Source: Stemphylium vesicarium
Taxonomy: Eukaryota > Ascomycota > Dothideomycetes > Pleosporales > Pleosporaceae
Direction of reading: 5' to 3'
DNA length: 64,000 nt
Assembly (NCBI GenBank): GCA_004380135.1
Contig: QXCR01000150.1
Coordinates: 1 to 64,000, forward strand
The translations under genes and the position numbers were made by a program. The notes below the pieces were generated by a model. The model worked only from the letters and a program-made list of their open reading frames with translations. It searched no databases and was not told the DNA's origin. Shown here piece after piece: positions 1 to 9,454 of this stretch; positions within the stretch are counted from its first letter, which is position 1; every line of letters starts with the position of its first letter.

Positions 1-341
1 TTTTTTATCTAACTACTGCAGAAACAAACAGAAAATCTTTTAATGAAGGTATATTATATAACTAAACGTATATAATAGCACATTGGATTTTTAGCAAAAT
101 CGATACTGTAAACAAAAAGTTGTAGCTTAGAAACGAGAGAGCTTTTTAGTAGACTCTAACACTACTAAGGTTACGCTAGTAAGAGCTTACTAAGCAACTG
201 TTTAGAGACATTAACCTAAAGAAGAAGTTCTAAGCTTTCTAAAACACCAAAGATCTGAACTATAGCTAGTCTACTTGTCTAGATATATAGCTTTAAAAAA
301 GGTTACTTTTTTAAGGTTGTTTTTATTTTGTCACCCTACTG
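1..341 (+). mobile_element. Degenerate 3' end of a Tc1/mariner-like element, copy 1
   Basis: This AT-rich stretch aligns along its length with 1090-1441, differing mostly by C/T and G/A changes as expected from RIP. Both copies start near TCTAACTACT and end in TTTTGTCACCCTACT followed by a TA, which reads as an element terminus at a TA target site (AGTAGGGTGACAAAA on the other strand). The second copy follows a recognisable transposase C-terminus, so this one is probably the tail of another copy whose coding part lies left of the window. No open frame survives. Confidence 0.5.
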
Positions 342-927
342 TATAAGAAACTATAAGGTTAGTTTATAAAGATATAAAATAGAGAAGAAAGAGATAGTAT
401 TACGAACCTAAGAAGATAGAGTATAGTAACCTATATATAGAAGTAATAAAGAAATTACTTTATATAAGTTAAGTAGATAGCTAATCTTTAAGAACTAATA
501 GGTAGTATTACCTTATAACTTATATAATTCTATAGTCTTAGTAGAAAGCTACTATAGAATAAGTTATATATATTCTATAATATTCTATAATATTCTATAA
601 TATCTTATAAAGTATTATATATAAGATATATAGAACTTTATAGAATATATAGAATATTAAGTTATATTTCTTAAGTATATAGCTATTAGATAGTATACTT
701 ATATAATTACTATATTTAACTTTAAAATCTAAGAATTAGTATTTAATTCTTAAACTCTTAAGTTATTTATTAATCTTTATATTATACTTAACTTATCTCG
801 TCTATCACGCGCCTAGCTTATTCCTAAGAACTAACTCTAGGACCCTCTAAGGACGGACCTTCATAGAAGGCCTAGTGCCTCTTTAGGCCTAGGTGCTAGT
901 ATAAAAGTAGTAAATCTATTTAAAAAA
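342..927. other. AT-rich RIP-degraded DNA, no readable gene
   Basis: Very AT-rich sequence rich in TATAA, TTAAG and TATTC words, including a short run of ATTCTATAAT repeats around 570-605. It lies between two copies of the same element end and may be the wrecked body of the second copy. I can read no protein similarity until about 928. Confidence 0.5.
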
Positions 928-1441
928 GTAATTTTAGAAGAGTGGGAGCAAATACCCTAAGAAGCAATAGACAACTATATTAGGTCTTTACCTCGACGTT
1001 ATAAGGCAGTTAAAGCAGCTAAAGGCTGGTATACTAAGTACTAGTTATTAGATCTAGCTAGTTTAATATACTAAAAGCTTAAAAAATAACTTTTTAATCT
1101 AACTACTATAGGAATAGGTGGAATAGCTCTAAATTAAGACGTATCATAGAACTCTATCTATATAACAATCTGTTAGATTTTAATTAAAATCAATACTCTA
1201 AACAAAACGTTGTAGCTATAAAAGAAGAAAGCTTTCAAGTATACTCTAACACTGCTAAGAATACGCTAGTTAGAGCTTACTAAGCAGCTACTTAGAGATA
1301 CTTACTGAACGAAGATGTTCTTAGCTTTCTAAAATACTAAAAATCTTAGTTATAGTTAGTCTAGTTATCTAGATATAGAGCTTTAAAAAAAGCTACTTCT
1401 TTTATTACTCTTTCTTTTTGTCACCCTACTATAGTTATATC
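928..1441 (+). mobile_element. Tc1/mariner-like transposase C-terminus and 3' end, copy 2 (dead)
   Basis: The frame 928-1044 reads EEWEQIP, a stop, then EAIDNYIRSLPRRYKAVKAA and ends KGWYTKY plus stop. The pattern W-x2-I-P, the (S)-x-P-R-R and A-V-x2-A-x-(G) motif and a terminal T-x-Y are characteristic of the end of Tc1/mariner DDE transposases. The internal TAA at 958-960 is a CAA codon changed by one C-to-T step. The 3' non-coding part (1090-1441) is the diverged direct repeat of 1-341 and ends at GTCACCCTACT. The rest of the transposase is not readable, so the element is inactive. Confidence 0.65.
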
Positions 1442-1479
1442 TCTTACTTGAATTATTAACTAGTTGTTCTATTATTTAG

Positions 1480-1937
1480 ACTAGCAAATGGGTCTAGGTT
1501 AGGTTAGAGTTAGGTCGTCTTAGTAGCGGCCCTAACCTAACCTAATACTAACCTAAGGTAATTAGTAATAGTATAAAAGTAAAGTTAAGTTAGCCTTAAA
1601 TAGAGCTAAATATAGGCTAGACTATAGTAGAGATTAGAGTTAAATTAGTTAAAAATAACTATAAATTTAGATAGCTACGCTATCTACACATTATAATAAA
1701 GCTATATATATAAAAGTTATAATAAATAACTATAATAATATAGAAGCTCTATATAAGCGACTTTTTTAGAGTAGAATAAGATAACCTAACTCTAACTAGG
1801 CCTAGCCCCGTGCTAGAGTGGCCCTACCCCAACCCTAACCCGGGCCGGTGTACCCCTAATCTAACCCCGACTCTAGTCCCTGCAGCCCATAACCCAACCC
1901 TAACCTAGCCCGCGGTTGCCCCAACCCATTCGCCAGC
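1480..1937. mobile_element. MITE-like element with terminal inverted repeats
   Basis: The left end (ACTAGCAAATGGGT at 1480-1493) is the reverse complement of the right end (ACCCATTCGCCAGC at 1924-1937), apart from transition differences typical of RIP. The similarity continues inward through GGTTAGGTT-like sequence on both sides. The inside is AT-rich and has no reading frame. An element of about 460 bp with inverted ends and no coding capacity fits a non-autonomous MITE. The CCCTAACC-like words inside resemble telomeric repeats but sit within the inverted ends, so they are better explained as element sequence. The target duplication is unclear. Confidence 0.5.
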
Positions 1938-2077
1938 CTAGTTAGTCTAGAGAATTCTTAAACTAACTAAACTAATATCTAGTAGCCTTAATAACTAACT
2001 AACTAAACTAAGTCTTAGCAGTCAGTTCAGTTAGTTCTAATTGAGTTACCTGACTGATAGCAAGTCTGGATAGAACC

Positions 2078-2926
2078 TGGGTCATATACCCTAAGGCCCA
2101 CACTGTGGCTGACACATCTGACACGAAATCGAGCGTGGCTTCCGACATCAGCCTGGATTATATCACTCTCAGCTTAGTTTACTCCGAGCCTACAAGTTCG
2201 CCATTTGCCTTTGCTTCTTTCGACGATCTCGAACCTCTTCAGGTCGTCGTTTCTGCCATCAATACCACGCTCTCTAACGTGTACAACATTTTGAGTGCAC
2301 CATATCCTAACTCTACTGCCCGGTAAGCATCAGTCTTGCGGATAGAGCTCAATATTTCTTCACTAACTATTGTCCATTCAGTCCTGACTACAGAGGTGCC
2401 AGCTCGCGCATCAATACAGAATTCACTAAGGAAATGTACACATTCTGGAGAGAAAATGCTGTGGCTTTGCACAATCAGACAGGCGCGAGCTAGACTTTCG
2501 CCATCCAACACGTTGGCGCGAATCTAATTTAGCAAGGGATTAATAAGGGTGGAAATCCCTTGGGCATCGAGGCAGCAAACTAGCAATGTTAGTATTCCTA
2601 TGCGCTTAATAATAAGAAATCAATCTATTAATAAGAAGCTAACGATTATAGGGTAGAAAACCCTAATAGACTAAGAAAACGAAGTGGACGATGGCCTCGT
2701 GCGCTCGGTATCAATCAGCTTCACCGAGCAATGGAAGAAGCGTGGACAAGAGCTTGGTGTGTATCTGCCGTTTGAGTTCATGAACGACGCTTCGCGAGAC
2801 CATAATCCTCTCGTTTCGTATGATTCCGAGAACCTAGCCAGTCTAGTGAAAGTCTTGCAGATGTACGATGCAGAGCAGGTGTTCCAGACCCTGCAGAACA
2901 ATGGATTTTTGCTGTCGGAGCTCTAG
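2078..2926 (+). pseudogene. FAD-linked oxidoreductase (berberine-bridge type), C-terminal part, RIP-inactivated
   Basis: The three-part reading is typical of fungal BBE/6-hydroxynicotine-oxidase-like flavoproteins: SLVYSEP..FAFASFDDLEPLQ (2105-2322), then PDYRGASSRINTEF and TFWRENAVALHNQTGAS (2382-2490), then NEVDDGLVRSVSIS, YLPFEFMNDASRD and the terminal YDAEQVFQTLQNNGFLLSEL (about 2681-2926). A good 59-bp intron (2323-2381, GTAAGC..CACTAAC..CAG) still joins the first two parts in frame. Three in-frame stops (2491, 2530, 2581) all sit where the family has Gln and are one C-to-T step from CAG. The AT-rich stretch 2590-2680 may be a decayed second intron. The FAD-binding N-terminus is missing. 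The gene is dead, probably by RIP. Confidence 0.75.
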
Positions 2927-3337
2927 AGGATAACATAGTGGCTTGTGTGTCATTCCATGTTTCTTTTCAAGATTAAACCTAACTAGGTTTATATTATCCA
3001 ACTATCTTTGCAATTTCATACTAAGAAAATCGAAATGCATAACGACCTAATTCCCATAACGTATGTGGCAAGCGAGTCGCCTATCGAGAGCAGGTGCTGT
3101 CTAGGCAATCAGACGCAGCGACAGCTGCAATGACCTCAGTTATGGAAGGAGCAGGTGGCTAGTAAACAGAGTACTTAACGCTGCATCTCACTCTAGAATA
3201 AGAACAACTCTTACATCAACTTTTCCACTTCAACATCGCCCACGCAAGCGAGTCGCCCACCCCACCAACTTTAATCACCCTTGAAGCATGCAACTTAACC
3301 ACCTTTTAAAATTATATAAAGATATTAATAGAGTAGA
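2927..3337. other. Non-coding spacer between pseudogenes
   Basis: I see no coding signal. The 14-mer GCAAGCGAGTCGCC occurs twice in the same orientation (3068-3081 and 3244-3257), which could be a small duplication or the edge of a decayed insertion. Confidence 0.4.
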
Positions 3338-4060
3338 TTAAGTAGTATCCACAGTATCCTTTTTGCACGTACGTGAGTTATGCCTAGTCTCTCTGAACCT
3401 AGTGCAGCGCGCAAGAGCCTGGCGGCTAAGGCCTGATCGCTCTCCACCTTGACGCTGTTCACGCTCTCTCTGCTAGTCAACCTCCTTGTGAGCGAGTACA
3501 TCCTCTCTAGCTCCCTTTGTCAAAACCCTACGCTTCTAGAGTTACTTTTTCTTACGCTACTTACGCGTTAACGCTATCTTATTAGCTTTCTTAAGGCTAG
3601 TAATCTAATCGCGTACTAGCTTAGCTAAGAGTTTTATTACTTTAGCCCCCTTTCTAAGCTAGTTAATCGCCTTAATAATTAAAGCTAGTAATAAGCTCTT
3701 ATGCTATCGCACGCAATTACGTATTAACGTTAATTGAGCCTTAAGCTCACGTAAGTTGCTTGGCGTACGAGCCTCCTAGAGAGCCTCTAGAAGAGCAGCT
3801 GGAGGAGGTGTACGCAGCTGCACGTCTAGCTTTGATAGGATAGCGTCTGGTTAGAGAGGAACAAGGCCTGCGCCGCGGAAAGCTGAGCAGATACTGGCTG
3901 GCGTGAACGCTTGATCAAACGCTGCCTTGAAGGCTGGCAGAAACTCAAGCTTGGTGATGTGATTGATGTGGTGGCGGATTAGGCTCTCAACTTCACGGCT
4001 ATACGCGCGCTTCAATGGCGAGAAGCAGCCAACGTCAAGAGGCTTATATAAGCCTTGGGC
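3338..4060 (-). pseudogene. Pogo/Fot1-like transposase, C-terminal half, RIP-inactivated
   Basis: On the minus strand the frame reads KPLDVGCFSPLKRAYSREVE, then ESLIRHHINHITKLEFLPAF, FRGAGLVPL, ILSKLDVQLRTPPP, NLRELKAQLTLIRNCVR and ends in a basic tail with a zinc-knuckle remnant (C-T-R-F..RHNSRTCK). The LxPLDVGxFSPLK..Y block and the downstream helix-rich tail are diagnostic of the large fungal Fot1/pogo DDE transposase family. Stops interrupt the frame, several of them explained by CAG/CAA to TAG/TAA. The catalytic N-terminal part is absent: the frame is lost at about 4060 where the P450 remnant begins, so the two remnants abut head to head. Confidence 0.75.
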
Positions 4061-4149
4061 AGTAGTAGCATCTCACAGCAATACGCAGCGCTGGCCACGC
4101 TGACTGAAATGCCGGCTTGAGTGAAAACTCCAGCCTGAGTAGTGGAAAT

Positions 4150-4980
4150 CACCGATCTTGGCCCTGCCCCTTGTCCTCCTCGAATGCGCTGTAATGATTT
4201 CCATCCAGTTAGTTGCTGGCTTCTCTACTGGTAATGCGAGAGTCCCTTTCGTCATTGGGGTATTTGTTGAGTTCCTGGCGTTTATCTGCCAGCCGCCAAA
4301 AACAAAGCGCCCCCCTCGCCTCAATGACACCCTACCTTATGTTTTAAGTACGATCCAGTACTTGACTGACGCTGGCAGGTTTTTAGGCCGGGTAACGTAA
4401 GATGCCCTTTCCTGTCTGGGCTATCATATCTGATAACTAAGACGGCTTTGTAGCGAGACTTTAGAGGCGACAAAGAGCAACATTATCGGATTTCAAATCG
4501 GCCTGAGGCCCGCGTCCATCGTGATAGGATCGAAGAATGTATAGAAGGTCTTCGGCTCGCCCAAAGTACTGGATGGCAACTTTCTCCAGCTGGTCTTGAT
4601 GGACAAGCACTGAGGAATGACTAGAGACGAGGTCCACAAGTTTGCCAGTGACACATCTGGAAGGTTGAAGACTCTGGCTCTAGGAATAGAGACCACCCCT
4701 GAAGACCAACGATTCTGGCTTGGGCATGACCGTTTCTATGCGGAGTATCTCACGAAGCAAAAGTACTCTGATGCCCTGGCTGAGTCGTTCCGGATGTGGT
4801 TCTCGCAACGGCTCGACAAGTAAGCGACGACGGAGTGGGCCACGGTCGGGCTGTTTGAGCTCTCCAAGACCACAATAGCCGAGAGCGCCATTATCTCGCT
4901 ATTTGGCTCTAAGATCATTGACATAAATCCCGGTTTTCTCGAGTGCTACTGGGAGTTCGATAAAATTGTGTTAGGGATTG
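4150..4980 (+). pseudogene. Cytochrome P450, N-terminal half only, RIP-inactivated
   Basis: The stretch 4158-4397 encodes a hydrophobic N-terminus followed by KRPPRLNDTLPYVLSTIQYL, the proline-rich hinge and start of a fungal P450. After a damaged patch the frame resumes with KVFGSPKVLDGNFLQLVLMD, then GMTRDEVHKFASDTSGRLKT, DRFYAEYLTKQKYSDALAES, a stop, then GLFELSKTTIAESAIISLFG and INPGFLECYWEFDKI. This is the B-to-E helix half of a CYP of the oxysterol-7-hydroxylase-like fungal type. Stops at 4542 (CAG), 4611 (the W of HWGMT) and 4821 (CAA) are all single RIP-type transitions. The heme-binding half is missing: similarity ends exactly where the 184-bp tandem repeat begins. Confidence 0.7.
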
Positions 4981-4983
4981 CAT

Positions 4984-5345
4984 GCGGGAAGAATTGAAGG
5001 ATTGAACTGAGGTTGTATTGCAGATGCTATGGAAAGTTTATGTAGGTGAGTGACCGTCAACAAGGCTAGCCTAGATAGGCGTAGCTCGCTAAGGTGAGTA
5101 GTCGCGAGGAGGTGAAGAGCAGGAGCAGTAGAGACCCCAGACCGTGACAATATGTCAAGGATAGAGTGCAGGAAGAATTGAAGGATTGAACTGAGGTTGT
5201 ATTGTGTGAGGCTACAAACAGAATATGTAGGTTGGTGACAGCAAACAGTGCTAGTCCCAGATAGGCATAGCTCGCTAAGGTGAGTAGCCGCGAGGAGGTG
5301 AAGAGGAGGAGCAGTAGAGACCCCAAACCGTGACACAATATCACT
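4984..5345. repeat. 184-bp tandem repeat, two copies
   Basis: GAAGAATTGAAGGATTGAAC occurs at 4988 and again at 5172, and the two units stay alignable to the end: both contain TAGCTCGCTAAGGTGAGTAG and end in GGAGCAGTAGAGACCCC-A-ACCGTGACA. The differences are scattered substitutions and small indels. The array lies exactly between the broken P450 and the broken chitin-binding gene. Open frames on the minus strand here are repeat artefacts. Confidence 0.75.
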
Positions 5346-5899
5346 GCCCAGAAAGTCACTTCGGAGACTGGTAAGTCGTTTCTTTCTCATTCACATACCC
5401 TCACGTACACGTACAAAACTACCGCACCCTTCACGCATCTTGATCTTCGCAGCTAAATCTTCTATCATATCTTCAGCTGCTCATGATGTGGATGTTGCGG
5501 TGACGAAAGTCACTGCGAAGCTGGTTGCCAGTTAGACTTCGGCTTGTGCAGCGCGTCAACGAAGATCTCACCCGACGGCTCTTGCGGCAAAGTCGACAGC
5601 AACGACGGGTTCATCTGTCCTGGAAGTGGTTTTGGTGACTGCTGTACGCATTCCTCGTCTCCTCACTCGTTCCTACGTCAATCATCTGGAAAGAATTTTA
5701 GCTAATCATTGTGCTTCAGGCTCAACTTGTGGATGATGTGGTTCGTCTGGGCACTGTGATGGTGGGTGTCAGACGGCGTATGGAAAGTGCAATGCTCAGG
5801 CTAATGCTCTGACTGCGAGGGATGCGTTGCTGTCCTTGGCGCCTGTGATGAGGGTAGTTGCTTCGACGACGACACTTGCAGCGACGCAGGCGGCTTAGG
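5346..5899 (+). pseudogene. Tandem hevein-type chitin-binding (ChtBD1) protein, broken
   Basis: Three exon pieces can be joined. Piece 1 (to 5370) ends HFGDC. Intron 5371-5476 leads to CGCCGDESHCEAGCQLDFGL, then C-SASTKISPDGSCG and SNDGFICPGSGFGDCC. Intron 5644-5719 leads to CGSSGHCDGGCQTAYGKC and a tail ending at 5899. The cysteine pattern DCC..CG-x-CG..HC-x2-GCQ..(Y/F)G-x-C is that of two type-1 chitin-binding domains. Both domains are interrupted by an intron inside the DCC motif, two nucleotides apart in position. In-frame TGA codons at 5484 and 5734 are likely former TGG, consistent with RIP. The signal peptide and the start of domain 1 are lost at the repeat. Secretion and chitin binding are inferred from the family. 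Confidence 0.7.
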
Positions 5900-5995
5900 T
5901 CTTGACTAGAAGTATTATAATATTTAATACATGCAAACTTAGTACATGAGAACACGGCTCGTTTTGTGAAGTCAACCCTGTGTTTTTGTCTTACC

Positions 5996-6232
5996 TTAGG
6001 TTATAGACCTTGCCGAAGCTAGTAGAAATCTCGCCCAAGAACCCGTGAACCTGTTCCCCCGCTCCCGAATGCGCGTCATTTTCATATGATCCAGTACCGG
6101 GAGTGCTGGTTTGACATGGAAATGGAACCACCTCGACCTCTTGTCATCGAAAACGACGGCGGCCACAACATTGCTATCGAGCAGTTCATCCATAAAGTCT
6201 CTAGTGATGCCCCTCGTTGAACAAGTCCACAA
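5996..6232 (-). pseudogene. Possible gene fragment of unknown family
   Basis: A minus-strand frame of 78 codons reads GITRDFMDELLDSNVVAAVV, FDDKRSRWFHFHVKPALPVL and DHMKMTRIRERG, with a protein-like composition. Just upstream another frame reads MAMHFGLVDLFNEG and would need a frameshift or intron to join. I do not recognise the family. It may be the end of a decayed gene beside the RIP island, or a chance frame. Confidence 0.2.
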
Positions 6233-6346
6233 GTCCGAAATGCATGGCCATCGTCTTGACTGTCGTAATTTTCATTCCTATTGAGATCAAAAAAAGATAA
6301 AGGCCCTCTATAAGTTCCTTGCCAGACAGAAAAACAAAGGTAAAAA

Positions 6347-6371
6347 AGAAGAAGAAGAAGAAGAAGAAGAA
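6347..6371. repeat. (GAA)n microsatellite
   Basis: About eight GAA units follow an A-rich run, downstream of the sulfotransferase-like gene. Confidence 0.8.
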
Positions 6372-6439
6372 AAACTTATCCTCCGCACCGGGGAACAACA
6401 CCCCAGATCGAGGTTAAAAAGTCTCCTCCACACACACCC

Positions 6440-7654
6440 CTACGGCTCAACACCCGCACCCCCCACAACCGTCCTCTTCGCAAACAAATACTCATAATCC
6501 GGCATCGCATCATCCACAAACCGTGCAAGCTCCCTCCCATCTTTTTCCCCAAACTCTTCGATCCACTTCTTCCTCTCTGTCTCCACACTCTTCCCCTTCG
6601 CCGCCAAACCAGGGATAATCCCCTTGCTCGCCGAAATCGTGGACAAAAAGCGTGCCCTGAGGGGATCGGCCTCCTGTCGGGATTCCCATTCATACGCCAC
6701 GGAATCCGGATCCAGACCGGTTTGCGAGCACAGCAAACGCACAGTCTCGGGACTATTCATGATATCGTCTGCGTCGATGATGCGGGGCACGATTCCCGCG
6801 GGTGCGCCGTGGGTGGTGTACCAGTCGTACAACTCGCGGGTGTACTTGAGGCGAAGCATGATATCGGCAAAGGGGCCGAGCGTGTTGTCGACGATATTGA
6901 CATCTTTTTGGGCGCGGATGAGCGAAGGGAACATCAAGATGGGGTGCCGGATTTGGAAGATGGGTTGGAACTTTAGGAGAAAGGTGTCTGGGAGGGAGGT
7001 CGGGTTGGTGTGGACTTTGTCCGGGGTGGTGCCGCGCTCGTGGACGAAGAGCGCGGGGAGCTTGTCGCTGTCGCTGGGATAGAGGGCACTGAAGAAACGG
7101 TCCGGGGCCCAGAGGAAGGGGGCGTGTTCTTTGACGAAGACTTGTTTGCCCTGTTTTCGTACAAAAAAAGTAAGCTCGAGTCGGCGGGATGTGGAGGAGG
7201 AGCGTAGCGGCTCGATCCGTGCCGAGCACGCCATCTGGATGCGGGATCGCAACAGAGAGCACAGAGGGCTGTGCATATAACTCCGGCAGACCCACATCCG
7301 ACTTCATGTCTTTCTTCTACTTACTGCGTTTTGGCTCGACTGATGAAAAAATCAACTTACATTCTTCCGCGCATCGTCCATCTCGTCTTGCATCTTGCCC
7401 CACGCTGTCTCGAACGATTCGTACAACGCCTTGCGATCCGCCTCGGGCCATTCGCTCAGAGGGCCCCTCTCGAGTTGCGTCATAGTCGCGAAGCCAGCGT
7501 CAAAGAGCTTGTACCCCGAATTTTGGAACCCAGGCTGCTTGGACATCATGTTTTGGAAGAGGTTGGACGCCGAGCGTGGGTAGGTGAGGTGGTAGATCCC
7601 ACGGCGAGCGGGTGCACCGCCGTTGATCTGTGGTGTGTCAATGGCGCCTGGCAT
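6440..7654 (-). CDS. Sulfotransferase-like P-loop protein
   Basis: Two exons, 7361-7654 and 6440-7150, are joined across a 210-bp intron (GTAAGTTGAT to GAAAACAG) in phase 0, giving 334 residues. Residues 24-31 (TYPRSASN) match the 5'-phosphosulfate-binding loop of PAPS sulfotransferases, and QIRHP (about 164-168) resembles the 3'-phosphate-binding block. The family is common in ascomycetes and usually annotated only as P-loop NTPase. The likely role is transfer of sulfate from PAPS to an unknown small molecule in the cytosol, which is an inference. There is no signal peptide or membrane segment. A TATA-like ATAAATATT lies about 90 bp upstream. The long intron might hide a small extra exon. 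Confidence 0.7.
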
Positions 7655-8572
7655 GTTGAAAGAGTATGGGGTAAGGGAAAAAAAGCGCGAATCGTTGTGT
7701 TGTACAAGGGTTGGATGAGGATGTCGGAAGAGACCCTATTGAATATTTATCCTACGACGTGGGTACATAGCCGTCTCTCGCAAGATCGTCCCTCGCCTTT
7801 GTATGGCGGTTACGTACTTTGACGGCTGTCTCATCCCGCTGGGTATCGAGTCGGGACCCGAACAGACCGACGGGGCGATTTAGATGGAGCATTGCAAGGC
7901 ATCTGCATTAGGTTTTCGTGACAGTCCAGGGCTTCATCCACTCAGCATCGCGCGGACAGCCCCACACAAAGTATGAAAAGGACTACTCTCGCGTCGCTTC
8001 AACGGCCGACAGCCCGACATCGCGCTACCGGCCGAATTTACAAGGACATATTATGCCCCGGACAGTGACCGTGTTGTTGATGCTACTGACGCTCAAGGAA
8101 GGTGGATCGACAAATGGTAATGTCAACTAAGCGTATATTGTTTGCATTATCTTGAGGGGTTGTATTCCGCTTTCGTAAGGCTCCACAGCCCTTCCGGCAG
8201 AGATCTGCACACAAAAAAACTGTACTAGACGTCCTGGGTATACCGGCCACGCTCCCAATATGTTGAAATCGGCCTATTTCCACTTCCTAGACCACGCAGG
8301 CCTTTGCATCAAAGTCGCCAAGCTGGGGAAACACAAGTGCCAAGGCCGGCTGGTTGCTTTGCAATATGACGCCTAGCCTGTGGACCAAAGGTAGGCTCGT
8401 CGCACGGAGGAAGGAGGCGCATGTGACGCTGGAGTATCAGGCAGGTTCATGCGGTCGACGGGCGAAAGCATGTCATGATTCTTGTCGCGGTAAGCGCGAA
8501 GAAGAGGTTTCTCTGGGTAGTACATTCATCAGCGCTGTGAGACACGGACGCTGAGTCAGTAGGCACCAAATT
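7655..8572. other. Intergenic region
   Basis: This is the promoter side of the sulfotransferase-like gene and the 3' side of the DUF4050 gene. Only short chance frames are present. I see no RNA gene or repeat. Confidence 0.6.
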
Positions 8573-9454
8573 TCAACCCTCTTTCCCATCTTGCGCATGG
8601 TCGTGTTCGTTTTCATGGTGCCCGTTGAGATGTAGGATCCGCTTCATGCCGTCTACGCTCTTCTCGAGGTGGGGATGTCTTGCAATGAAACCTCCGTGGT
8701 GCGCATTGGATGTGGCCCCAGTGATGATGCGTTTCTTACCAGCAAGTGGGTCCACCGCTGCGACTCTGGGCGGCCATTCATCGCTGTCCTTCCAGCCCTG
8801 GACCAATGCCTTCGTCATGTCTGCGAGGTTGATGGGGACCGAGGGGGTGCGCGACGACATGACAATCTTCTGGTAGATATCTGGGTATGCTTTGGGGGTG
8901 ATGGACTCGCGGATGGGGTTCTGGTCTAGAAGACGCGGTGCGACTGGGACGAGATCAGACGTGTCTGGTGTTGCGCTCGTGATTGACTGTGATTCGGAAC
9001 CCGTGGGCGTGATGGCGTGTTCCTCGGACGAATAGCCCGCTGCAGACGACGGTCGGTTCGCCTGTCGCTGTCGGTTGGTGCCATATTTCTTGATGCTGGC
9101 AGCGCCCGTCCAGACATCCCGTCGCTCGACCCAGATGCGCAGGCCTTCGTTTTCCTTCATCTCGCGCTCTAGCCGTTCCCTGCGCCGCCTTCTGCGCGCT
9201 TCACGGGTATGCGCAACGGCGTCACCGATGCTCTCGGGGCTGTCGAACTTGTAGGCGCCAGCCCCTTCGTCTTCATTGTCCGAGTCGCCAGACTCAGACT
9301 CGCCGTAGTAGCGCTCGCGAAAGTCGGCGGCATTGCGCACTTCTTCATCGGAGGCCGACCACGGTGCGGGCACGTCTGGGTATTCCCAGTCGTTGCGAAG
9401 GCGGTCGTCGAGGTAGCGGCGCGATGCTCGGGCGGCGGAAAGATTGCTTTCCAT
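8573..9454 (-). CDS. DUF4050 / Gag1-like clamp domain protein
   Basis: A single exon encodes 293 residues from the ATG at 9454 (MESNLSAARASRRYLDDRLR); the frame is open further upstream but this Met begins the conserved part. Recognisable blocks are WEYPDVPAPWSASDEEVRN, FRERYYGESE, a basic arginine-rich helix (REARRRRRRERLEREMKENE), GLRIWVERRDVWTGA, and near the C-terminus VPINLADMTKALVQGWKDSD with EWPPRV. This order fits the fungal DUF4050 family, now linked with the Gag1-like clamp domain. The biochemical role is poorly known. The C-terminal HHENEHDHAQD tail is low complexity. No membrane segment or secretion signal is seen. Confidence 0.65.
   Translation of the reverse strand: MESNLSAARASRRYLDDRLRNDWEYPDVPAPWSASDEEVRNAADFRERYYGESESGDSDNEDEGAGAYKFDSPESIGDAVAHTREARRRRRRERLEREMKENEGLRIWVERRDVWTGAASIKKYGTNRQRQANRPSSAAGYSSEEHAITPTGSESQSITSATPDTSDLVPVAPRLLDQNPIRESITPKAYPDIYQKIVMSSRTPSVPINLADMTKALVQGWKDSDEWPPRVAAVDPLAGKKRIITGATSNAHHGGFIARHPHLEKSVDGMKRILHLNGHHENEHDHAQDGKEG

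Noticed and set aside
1490..1920. CCCTAACC/GGTTAGG words suggesting an internal telomere repeat
   Set aside because: The words are irregular and symmetric within the inverted ends of the MITE-like element, so a telomeric origin is not needed.
4971..5390. Two minus-strand frames of 139 and 97 codons with internal repetition
   Set aside because: The repetition is just the 184-bp tandem DNA repeat read through; there is no protein family signal.
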